Below, piece after piece: positions 37,791 to 46,975 of a DNA stretch of 64,000 nucleotides. How positions within the stretch are numbered: the first letter of the stretch is position 1; each line of letters opens with the position of its first letter. The position numbers and the translations under genes were made by a program. The notes beneath the pieces are model-generated. The model had not been told where the DNA came from. It was given only the letters and a program-made list of their open reading frames with translations, and made no database searches. The stretch lies in contig WARS01000014.1 of assembly GCA_008933995.1 (NCBI GenBank), positions 5,751,192 through 5,815,191 on the forward strand. Reading direction: 5' to 3'. The stretch comes from Datnioides undecimradiatus (Eukaryota; Chordata; Actinopteri; Lobotiformes; Datnioididae).

Positions 37791-38564
37791 ACTGAGGTTA
37801 ATATTTCTTTTCCAATACAATTTAAGGGCAAATAAAAATGTGTGGAGAGCAAAAATATATCTTCTGCAGCTACTTGGTCACAAATTCAACTCATACTAAA
37901 TAAACATGAATATATATGAAACAAAAGCTACGTGTTATCCATTGTGTTTTTGCTGTCTGTATGTGCAATGTGGATGTCATGAATCAGGTCAAAAGGTCAA
38001 CTAAATGAATAAATGATCCGTTTAATTTAAAGAAAAGTTGAGTGCTGAATGGTTACCGCTTTAGTTCAGCTGTGTGGCAGCAAATGTAGTCATCACAGTT
38101 CCAAAGTGATCTTTACTGACAAGGGTGTAGTTAAGAATGAGGTGAGTCATTGCCATCGTGGGGCTTCTCAAACCTTCATCCTGGAGACCTGGAGAAGAAT
38201 GGAAAGTCCCATTCTTCACCTGTCTGTAAATGTCAAAGCACAGTATAGATGTTTGCACAATAAGGCACCATTCATGCTTGGCAGTCCTTTTCAACATTCA
38301 AATGCCCATATTTAATAGTTATTTAATAGTTTCATAACACTTCAAAAGGGTGCATTTATACTTGTCATCCTTGCCTCTGTTCAAGTAGGATGAGAGCGAC
38401 ACCATGTGGTACCTAGAGTTAACTCATTATCCTACTAGATGACATGGTGGGTACCTATTAGCTTTTTCTGCCGTTACTGCTTTGAGACTTCTACGCAGTC
38501 ACTACTGCATCTAGCCAAGATGAAATAAACCACTGACCTGTTCCTACTTCCATGCTCCTATTCT

Positions 38565-38735
38565 TCATCAGGGATCTTCTTGAACTGCACTTAGTCTGGC
38601 CCCTCACCTAGGACCAGTTTGTCTTGGGAGACCCTACCAGGGGCCAATTGCCCCCGACAGCATAGCTCCTAGGGTCATTAGGGCACTCAAACTCCTCCAC
38701 TGCGATAAGGTGGCAGTTCATGGAGGAGATCTAAA
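38565..38735 (-). mobile_element. retroelement 5' fragment, reverse
   Basis: On the minus strand the blocks CTGCCACCTTATCGCAGTGG, CCTAGGAGCTATGCTGTCGG, TAGGGTCTCCCAAGACAAAC and CTAGGTGAGGGGCCAGAC follow one another as in an abundant fish retroelement leader region. No reverse-transcriptase frame is present, so it is a truncated relic. Family name not certain. Confidence 0.5.
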
Positions 38736-38879
38736 ATATTGCTTTAAACTAATTGAGAGAATAAAATAGCTGGGTAGACGAATACAATATTAAACTAGTA
38801 AAAAGACATAAAATAAAGCACAACAGGATACTACCAGAAAATAAATAAATAAAAAAATATATGTTTAGCGTGTGGCTAC

Positions 38880-38965
38880 AGCAGGAAGGAAAAACTCCTT
38901 TTAACAGGTAGAAACCTTGAGCAGAGCCTGGCTCCAGGTGGGCGGCCATCTGCCTTGACCGGTTG
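38880..38965 (+). mobile_element. fragment of AAACTCCTTTTAACAGG repeat
   Basis: The run GGAAAAACTCCTTTTAACAG-GTAGAAACCTTGAGCAGAGC, CTGGCTCCAG, GGCGGCCATCTGCC and GACCGGTTGGGG is the diagnostic part of a very common percomorph repeat. A second copy with a longer left side is at 53310-53510. Confidence 0.6.
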
Positions 38966-39990
38966 GGGTAAAGAGAGAGAAAGAGAGAGAATGATTGAAA
39001 GATACAAATTAAGGCACTGTGGTCAAACCCAGATTTCAAAGGAAGATAGATCGTTGGGTAATAAGACAGGACAAACCAGTAGAAAGATTGTATGCGTTAC
39101 ACACACCCGCAAACGAGAAACACTATGAACGTTTTGATGAAATAAGCGATACAGGTCTCAGACCTTCCAGAAAACAATTACTGAAACAATGTTGATAATA
39201 GGTGGACAAACCAAAGGCACATTGCCCAGCCAGAAACACATATTTCATAGTGAGATAGATTGTTGGGGAGAGAGATTGAGGATAGGATGAGAAACCAGCG
39301 GTGATCAGTATCACAGCAGCGAACAAGGCACACTTAAAAAGGCATAAAGTAAATTATGACTTTAGATAGACACATTTAGGCACAGTGGCCAACCAAAAAC
39401 ACAGATTTGATAGAGATTGTACAGAGAGGTAGAAGAGATAGGTAGAGCAAAGGCTTAAAGAGGTAAATCAACCAGAAGAAAAAAAACAATCATGAAATTA
39501 TTGTTTCCGAAAGATTGATGGTTGGCCAACCACAAGCAGATTTGAGAGAGAGATCATTGGGAAAAGAGAGTGAATGATTAGAGTAATAAACCAGGAGAAA
39601 AAAAGCCATTCTCCAATTTCGGCACAACACTATACGAGAAACACAGCAAAGGTTCAATAAAAGCAAATTACACCAGAGAGAAAAGTATTAAATGATTGGT
39701 TTTTGATTAATAGACACCTTTTGGCCCTATGGCCAACCAAAAACCCAGTTTTGATAGAAAGAGCTCTTTGGATAGAGATAGAAGTAAAGATAGAGTAAAG
39801 ACTTGAAGAAAGCAAATTACACCAGAAAAAAAAAACATTCAAATTATTGGTTTTAGATGAAAAACGGATAAATATTTAGGCACTGTGGCCAACCACAAAC
39901 TGATGCGACAAAGAGACAGATCAGTGGGTAGCAAGACTGATTTTACGATTTAGGCACAGTGGCGTCACACTACCAAAGGCAATCAGTTAC
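38966..39990. repeat. degenerate tandem array, units about 140-200 bp
   Basis: The anchor TTAGGCAC(A/T)GTGGCCAACCA(A/C)AAAC recurs in more or less decayed form near 39014, 39208, 39374, 39515, 39725, 39877 and 39953. A second anchor (GCAAATTACACCAGAAAAAA, with ATTATTGGTTTT after it) recurs near 39457, 39583, 39661 and 39814. GAGAGATAGA-type purine runs lie between. Order is preserved, so this is one ancient tandem array with diverged units. No protein is encoded. Confidence 0.6.
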
Positions 39991-40280
39991 ACCAACTGTA
40001 AACATTCCAGCCCACCTTTAGTGCAATTAAGTTGGAAAAACACCAACTTTGGTTAAAGATCTGCTTAGATATAAATTGTTATTGATCAATAACAATGTCA
40101 TTTTAAAAGTTAGGACAAGGAGACATCCAAATGGATGCACCAAATCCATTTCCCTGAGACACTTATGTTATTACATACTGAACAGAAAATGTGTTCAGTT
40201 TACGGATTAATCCAAGTGTTGAAATGAAAATCGAGTCAATCCTTCCTTGGGTCCAAGTGAAAATTAATGAAACCCTTGTT

Positions 40281-40326
40281 TCTTAAGTCCAAGTGGATTG
40301 TCACAACAGTCCACTTGGACTTAAGA
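40281..40326. repeat. perfect 17-bp hairpin with 12-nt loop
   Basis: Arms 40281-40297 (TCTTAAGTCCAAGTGGA) and 40310-40326 are exact reverse complements. A related GGTCCAAGTG word lies at 40249. The surroundings are repeat-rich and no gene is near. Confidence 0.85.
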
Positions 40327-40466
40327 CAGTTATTTAGTACGCATTGGTAATCAGTGGGCCTGTCTAATTTACTGACCTGCAATACACATTTTTCTTCAGA
40401 TGTGGCCAAAAGAGATGAGAGACATGATAGATCAACCGGGACACTGGAAAGCTGAGGCTCCGTTTT

Positions 40467-40720
40467 GCTGGGCAGCTGAGGCAACTGGCTTTGGCTCCTG
40501 GCTCACTGGTTGCAGAGGCTTACTGGCTGAGACGTGTGTCACAGCAGAGTCGCGGCTCGTTCAGCAGATGAGGCAGCTGAGTCGCATGCTCGTTAGCTCG
40601 CTGGCTCGTTGGTCAGCTGAGGCACTGGCTCCCTGGGCAGCTGAGGATCAGACCAGCTGGGCAGCTGAGGATCAGACCAGCTGGGCAGCTGAAGATCAGA
40701 CCAGCTGGGCAGCTGAAGTC
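40467..40720. repeat. 24-bp minisatellite (CTGGGCAGCTGAGG)
   Basis: Three near-identical 24-bp units at 40633-40656, 40657-40680 and 40681-40704, plus a partial unit to 40720. Diverged copies of CTGGGCAGCTGAGG extend left to 40467. The period is a multiple of three, which keeps a 137-codon frame open with WAAEDQTS repeats. That frame has no start context or homologue and I treat it as a by-product. Confidence 0.8.
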
Positions 40721-41146
40721 CGGGCTTTATATTTTTTGCAGGTGGATCTCTCTGAAAAGAAGCAGTTGTTAAATAAGAGAGAAGAACATGAACAAACAAA
40801 ACAGCACCCATAGTAAAGAAAAGAAAAATGTACAAAGACAGACAAGTGCATGCAGAGACAAACATTTATGCATGGCCACCAAGCATAGACAGAACAAATG
40901 CAAAAAAGGAAAAAAAAACAAAAACCTGACACTCACCAGGTGGATGGGCAGATAGATTTAAAAAAACATCAAGCAAGCAAAAAAGAAATTGAAAATGATA
41001 CTTATGTTTTGCAGCACCTGAAAATAGTTGCACTAGGAAAGACTGTTAGCTTGACAAACATATAGACAGCCAAAAGGTATGATATAGACATGGTATATAA
41101 AGGAAAAAATGACAAAAAATTAAAACAGATCAAAAGACAACCAACT

Positions 41147-41250
41147 GCAAGACTGAGTGAGCCACCGACCAAGCGAGTGACCAACCGCAAGACCGAGCGA
41201 GCGACCGACCACAAGATCAAGCGAGCGACCAACCACAAGACCAAGCAAGA
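41147..41250. repeat. 24-bp minisatellite (GCGAGCGACCAACCACAAGA)
   Basis: Three units at 41173-41196, 41197-41220 and 41221-41244 differ at a few positions, with a diverged partial unit on each side. Same 24-bp period as the unrelated array 0.5 kb to the left. Open frames of 70 and 61 codons across it are by-products. Confidence 0.8.
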
Positions 41251-41950
41251 TATTTTGGCAGAGCAAACAACAACTAGTACAACAGAGATTGAAAGGATTT
41301 GACATGACAATGTTACATGTACATGAAACAAAAACGACTTTAAAAACTTTTTGCTCCCATTAGTTTACTTATGTGAATTACCTTTAAATCCTTAAAAAAA
41401 AACATGCAGCTTCATCAGGCCTAGATGAAGACAACAGTATAAAGATTTAGAGGAAACAGACATTAACTTAATATTTGTACCTGTGAAAAAAACTAAAAAC
41501 ATTATTGCAACAATATTTAAAAAACACTTGTCAGGAAGACAGACAGGTAGATATGGAGAAACATGCAAGCACACCAACCAAAAGCCCAACAACGATATGA
41601 GAAACAAAATGTGACTTGAAAAGAAAAATGACACTTACTGTCTGTGGATTACCTACAATAAAAACAGCAGTTTCACCAATATGGTTAAAAGTAGTGATGT
41701 TACGAGATGTGCCGAGGCTTCAAAGCGTGTGTCGAGTAATGAAGGGGGCGTTTCCGCGAAGCGCGTATCGAGGCTTGCTTCATTTGGGGGAGGAGCCAAA
41801 AATGATGACGTCCGAAGCCTCGCTGCCCGGCTGTACCACGTGATTGCTTCGGGAAGTGGTTCAGATTTTGCCGCGAGGTATTACAGCTATATAGACCCCT
41901 CAGGCTCCATTCAAAATGTGGGTTTTTGAAGGAGAGTTGCGGTCAGTTGA

Positions 41951-42040
41951 GAGTTTGGATAGAGTTTGGATAGTTTGGAGAGTTTGGATACTAGAGTTTG
42001 GATAGCGTTTATATAGTTTGGAGATAGTTTGGAGAGTTTA
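41951..42040 (+). repeat. GAGTTTGGATA short tandem repeat
   Basis: About seven imperfect 10-13 bp units built on GAGTTTGGATA sit directly before the transposase start, in its 5' leader. Confidence 0.75.
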
Positions 42041-42085
42041 GGGAGAGAGATTTAGGAGAGTGAGGAGAGTAGGATAGGTGATAGG

Positions 42086-43884
42086 ATGGAGCCAGCGAGG
42101 AAGAGGAGGATTTCCCCTGTGTGGGAACACTTCGATCTGATATCTCCTAACAAGGTAAGCTAAATCTAACATTATTACAGACGCATTAGGTTTGCTTATC
42201 AAGAACAATTTTTCACGGTTTCCTATTTTATTCAAAGGTGAGGTGTTTATTGTGTTCCAAGGAGTTGGGGTACAATAACAACACCTCATCCATGCTAAGG
42301 CATTACCGTGCCTTGCATGAGAATAAGGAGGAAACTAGAGCTTCATCTAGCCAAGGTAAGTCATAACAATATTACAAATACACTATCACAATTTTTCCAT
42401 GTTTACTTTTGTTTATTGTGCAAATAAAGATAAGTAACACTGTATTTATTCTCTTTTAACCAGCCACCAGAAAACAGGAGTTGGATGAAGCCCTTGTCTC
42501 CATGATAGTGAAGGACACACAGCCCTTCAGTATTGTGGAAGATGTTGGATTCAGGGCATTTGTGTCCAAACTGGATCCCAATTATGTTCTCCCTACAAGG
42601 CAGGTATGTATGGGTGCATGCATGAAACAAATGAGTACTCAATTGTATGTCTCACAATTCAGACAAATTCAGCATTATATATTTTTTCCTTTAGGCTCTG
42701 AAGGCCATGGTGGAGGCCAAGTATGAGTCAGCAAAGGAGAAGGCTATGGCTGAAGTTGAAAAGGTGGCTGCTGTTAACCTTACTTCTGACATGTGGACAT
42801 CCATCAACATGGATGCCTACCTGGCTAACATGCCATTTTGTGGGTGAGAAAATCAGGTTCAGCTCAGTGCTATTGGGAGTGCAGGCATTCCCCCAATCAC
42901 ACACTGCTGAAAATATAGCTCGTGTGAAAGCCTCCCTGATGGAGGAATGGGGAATCACTAATAAGGTGACATGTATGGTCACTGATGGTGCTCCCAATAT
43001 GGTTGCATGTGTGAGAGAGCTGAAGCTTCGGCACCATATTTGCATTGCACACACACTAAATCTGATAGTGAAGAAAGCACTTGACCAGAACCCTGTGCTC
43101 TCTGGCATCCGGGCCAAAGCAAGGAAGCTGGTTGGCTTCTTTAGAAGCAGCACCACTGCTAAGGTATGGTCATTCCCTTTATTCCAATTTATAATAACAC
43201 TAATAGTTTGTCTGTGTTCCTGCTGCAGTGATTTAATGGCCTACTCATCTGTATCTTTAAAGGAGAAGCTTACACAAGTGCAGCTACATCTGGGGATGGC
43301 AAAAATGAGGCTAATGCAAGAAGTGGAGACCAGATGGAACAGCACATATTTGATGCTGCAATGTTTGGTGGAGCTAAGGGAGCCAGTCAGAGCAGCGTTA
43401 GCTGGGCTACAACATGACATGCCCATGATCACTTCAGATGAGTTCAACATTGTTGGAGGGTGCCTTTCTTTGCTGTCTCCCTTTTATGATGCCACTGTAG
43501 AGCTGTCGGCCGAGGAAAATGTGTCTGCCTCCAAAGTTGTCCCCCTAATGAAAATGCTGGAGCAAAACCTTCAGGAGGACGCGTCGTTTAGACACCAGCG
43601 TCATGGAGGCAAGGAGGTCTCAAAATGTCACTGCAGATGCCACTGTGGAGGTCCAGCGGTACCTTTCAGAGCCAAATATTGGAAGACTGGAAAACCCTCT
43701 GGAGTACTGGGAGAGGCAAAAACGACTCTACCCAAACTTACACAAACTTGTACTTGCCTTTTTATGCACACCGGCATCTTCTGTGCCTTGTGAAACGGTC
43801 TTCTCCAAGGCCGGAGAGGTTGTGTCAAAAAAAAGAAATCGTTTAAAACCAAAAACTGTTGAGAAACTCTTTTTTTCTGAATAA
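42086..43884 (+). pseudogene. hAT transposase with BED zinc finger, broken
   Basis: Exons 42086-42154, 42238-42355, 42464-42603 and 42695 onward join in phase. Seen in order: a BED-type finger (CLLC..HYRALH), TSDMWTS with the first catalytic Asp, VTDGAPNM with the second, CIAHTLNLIVKKAL, TRWNSTYLML, and the C-terminal dimerisation block SSVPCETVFSKAGE, whose Glu fits the third catalytic position of hAT enzymes. Breaks: the frame shifts near 42826 (stop at 42847) and resumes in another frame. A second junction near 43590-43603 drops a large internal part and changes frame again. A homopolymer slip alters the last residues. An in-frame 99-nt intron may lie at 43164-43262. Normal members are roughly 600-700 aa, and recognisable parts here total about 470. 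Confidence 0.8.
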
Positions 43885-44339
43885 AAATGAATAAAATTTC
43901 CCCTGTCCTGTACATCATTGTCCAAGTTACACAAGCATAATCTATGCCCTTTTCCTAGTTCCACAAGCACTTTCACTGTCCTCTGCCTGATTACGCCCAT
44001 GCCATTTTTAGAAAAACAGCTTAACCTGCCATATTATATTACCATTTTGGGAAAATTTACACACACAGAATACATTAAAAAAATATATTATACACATATG
44101 TGATAATTTCTGTACAGAAATTATTTGGTCATACATTTTTTGTAATTCATAGTCATTCCCAACAGACATAAAAATTCAATGCATCACACATTATGTGGTT
44201 CAGATACAGCTGCCTGTGATTGTACACTTGGCCAGTAGGTGGTTTTGTGTGCACATGAAGCTTCGAGAAATGAACCCTTTGTCGAACCAATTGGCTCCAG
44301 TGGTTCAATGCCTCATGAGGCTTCATCTCACCATCACTA

Positions 44340-46380
44340 AGCAAAGGCAAATGCAACTGCTTAAATAGACCCCTCGTAAGAAGGAGTCAAGTAAGGCCAT
44401 ACCATTGCTGCAGGTGAATGATGTCTGTCCAGAAAATATTTATCTTGCAAAAATGATTTATTTTTACTAATCTTAAATAAAAAACATGTTTAAATCACAT
44501 TCCATTCAATATATACTTGCAGCCATCCAAAAAAAGGTGACAGTCAACATAAATTCTTAGCAACATAATTTATCCCCCCCTCCTTAAATGTGATCTAACC
44601 CAGTTGATATCACTCAGTGTATAAATACAGGAGGTTGTTGAGTGGTTCTTCCTTTTGTCTCTGGAACCCATTATGTGTGTATGGTAAGTAGCAAAGAAGG
44701 AAATTTACTGCAGAGAGCTTAACCAATAAACATTAACTAAACAATACAACATGTCTGTTTCATTTTAAACCATAACCTGCTATAATGCAAAACTATACCT
44801 TGTATAATATGTCCCTTGAAATCACTGATAAACTGATTGAACTATGTCCAAAACAGTTAACAAGCATGATTACATCTGTAAAAAAATATTGTATGGTGTG
44901 TTAATATGAAGAGGACTGGGCCACAGGGTGTTGTTTTGTCTCACTTTGTCAGGTAGCTTGAGCAGAAGCCATTTTTAAAGCAGTACCATCCGTGCCAGTT
45001 AAGTAGTGACAAATGATGCTTAACTAAGCACACATGAGAATATAAATTAGAGAAATAAACTATTGGCAAAAACAGGAAAACCACCCTGTATTTATGTATT
45101 GCAAAGATGTGTTGTCTGTGCCTTTTCAAAACCAGAAATTCAGCAAATTGCTAGAAGCTAATTGTTAAGAATTGTTTCCCATGTAGAGTGTAAATTTTCC
45201 CTCCAAAAGTTACTTCCTGGAAAACAGCCTATTGGTGAAATGCTGCACAAGTGGGCAGGGCTAAAAACTTCAGCCAATGAAATGATCACAAACTTATTTG
45301 AAAAGTATTTCTCTGCTCCCATTGGTTTATATGTTTCCAAAGGTATGACTTCATCAGGCTTTTTGAACACAAGCTTTGTTGCCCTATTTTTCATTAGAAG
45401 TATTGTATTGGAAGGAATGGTCAAAGCCAGATTGGGTGCTATTATCACTTAGAGTGGAGCTGTAGACTTACTCTATGTACATGATTGTGTTTAAAACTAG
45501 CAAGTCACAGATTTCTAATCATGGTGTCAGCCACCAAGCAACAGGAGCACCACCCAACTGCCACATTAGCCCCCATATTAATTAAGAGGAGACATTTCAG
45601 GTGAGATAAATGTCCACTTTTAACTGCTCCTCTTATCACATTTTTGACACAACCCACACAAATTTCACAGAATGTGCCTAGCAGGGTTTTCTCTTTCTTG
45701 TATCACCTTGGAGTCAATCGGAATAACTGTCTTTGTGGTAGAGGCTTGGGAACGAGAGGTTGGATTGCATTGTGCTCACTAGTGATGTGAATCCAGCCGC
45801 CTGCCGAAATTCATCGAGGATGTTTCAGCCCTCATTACTGTCTGACAGGCAAGAGTAGGGCAGAGGGATTTCCCTGTGTCCCGCAAAAGGGTGTTTGTCT
45901 GTTTTCTTTCTTGTGTGTGGTTCGAAACATTGACGAAAAACCAACATTGTCAACATGTGTTATCACAGCAGTGAATATCAAGAAATGGTTTAGAACTAGT
46001 ATGTTTCACATAAAAGCACGCAAATAAGTAAACCATTCTATATGTTCACGTTATAATGTCCATAACTCTAATATCTATAACAGTGGTGCTGTTTTAGGCA
46101 GATGATTTTCTTTTGCGTGACACTTTACTATGAACGCACATGAGCCTTAAACTCTTCTCTTATGTCATCTTTTTATTCAGGACCCATGCCTTTGATACGG
46201 CACGTATTTTGCCTGTAAGACACTGAAGGGGGCAGCAATAACCACCATTTGCCGCCATAGCGTGACGTAGGCATGAAAACACATGACGATACCACTGCAT
46301 AACAGGAAGACAAAAATGTAGTTCAGAAAACGAAACAATGCAATTGAATACGCAGGCTAAGGAATGTACTAAAAACTACA
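44340..46380. other. intergenic between the hAT element and vamp7
   Basis: No coding exon recognised. Paired 96-codon open frames on opposite strands at 45158-45452 are mirror images of the same AT-rich sequence and have no family match. Confidence 0.5.
45231..45435. promoter_or_regulatory. cluster of five CCAAT/ATTGG boxes
   Basis: ATTGG at 45231, 45321, 45407 and 45431, and CCAAT at 45274, within 205 bp. About 0.4 would be expected by chance. The first three are spaced 43 and 47 bp. No transcript start is evident beside them. It could be an NF-Y-bound enhancer or promoter, or part of a repeat. Confidence 0.3.
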
Positions 46381-46384
46381 TTAC

Positions 46385-46541
46385 CTAGCGGACGAACGAA
46401 ATTTGTTTCCGGCCTGGAGGTCCGGGGTGATTTGGAAAGCAGAAGTCACTCGAAAGGGATTAGCTAGCTTGCTAGCAGATGAAATCTCTAGATGTCGGAA
46501 TTTGCACTATATGAGCTACCTTGAACGGCGGACACACCGAG
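46385..46541 (+). promoter_or_regulatory. vamp7 promoter region and non-coding exon 1
   Basis: A TATA-less stretch richer in CG than its flanks (GGCCTGGAGGTCCGGGGTG near 46410) leads to a candidate donor CACCGAG|GTATTG at 46542. The acceptor TGTTGACAG ending 46943 opens the exon holding the start codon. The transcription start is not defined by sequence. The right boundary depends on a non-optimal donor. Confidence 0.45.
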
Positions 46542-46975
46542 GTATTGGATTTGTTGTTATATATTAATGCAAATTGTGTTAGCGCCTTAGCTAGATAAGG
46601 TAATTTGTAACTAGCGACAAATGAGACCTATCTGTCGCCGTTATGTACATTTGTTAACAACATTATTAGCTAGCTAGCCTGTTGTTTACCAGCAGTCGTT
46701 TTCTGTTTTTCATTTCTCGTGACAGCTGTGTCATGTAGCTAATTTAGTAGTTGCATCAAAGGCCACTGCTGTTTCAATTCGCCCCAGTGTTACACTGATA
46801 ACACATAACATTTATTTCCTCTTCTTCGTTTCAGTACTAGCTTTAACATTACCCTCAAGTGTTTCATCAGAACTACTCTCTGTTAAGCAATTAACTCCAG
46901 CTCCACCATTAACATGTCGCTGCTCTTGTTTGTGTGTTGACAGCGAGTACTTGAACCGAAATCCCAGCTGTTGCC

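Larger units (their letters stand above)
41692..44339 (+). mobile_element. ZBED-type hAT transposon, near full length but defective
   Basis: The ends are TAGTGATGT... and ...CCATCACTA, inverted for 8 bases (TAGTGATG). Subterminal GAGGCTTC/GAAGCCTC words occur at about 41714, 41768, 41813, 44257 and 44318, consistent with transposase-binding sites. Inside is an intron-containing BED-finger transposase gene (42086-43884), with a TATATA box and a GTTTGGATA repeat leader before it. No good 8-bp flanking duplication is seen (GTTAAAAG against AGCAAAGG), so the flanks have decayed or one end is mis-set. The transposase is broken, so the copy is not self-mobile. Confidence 0.75.

Noticed and set aside
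40400..40813. 137-codon frame with WAAEDQTS repeats
   Set aside because: Created by a 24-bp minisatellite whose period is divisible by three. The flanking frame is not protein-like.
42723..42825. N-terminal 35 codons of the long plus frame in the hAT element
   Set aside because: Out of frame with the transposase. The true reading here is the frame entered from the acceptor at 42694.
45158..45452. 96-codon frames on both strands
   Set aside because: Mirror readings of one AT-rich segment with no family match. The CCAAT content is the notable part.
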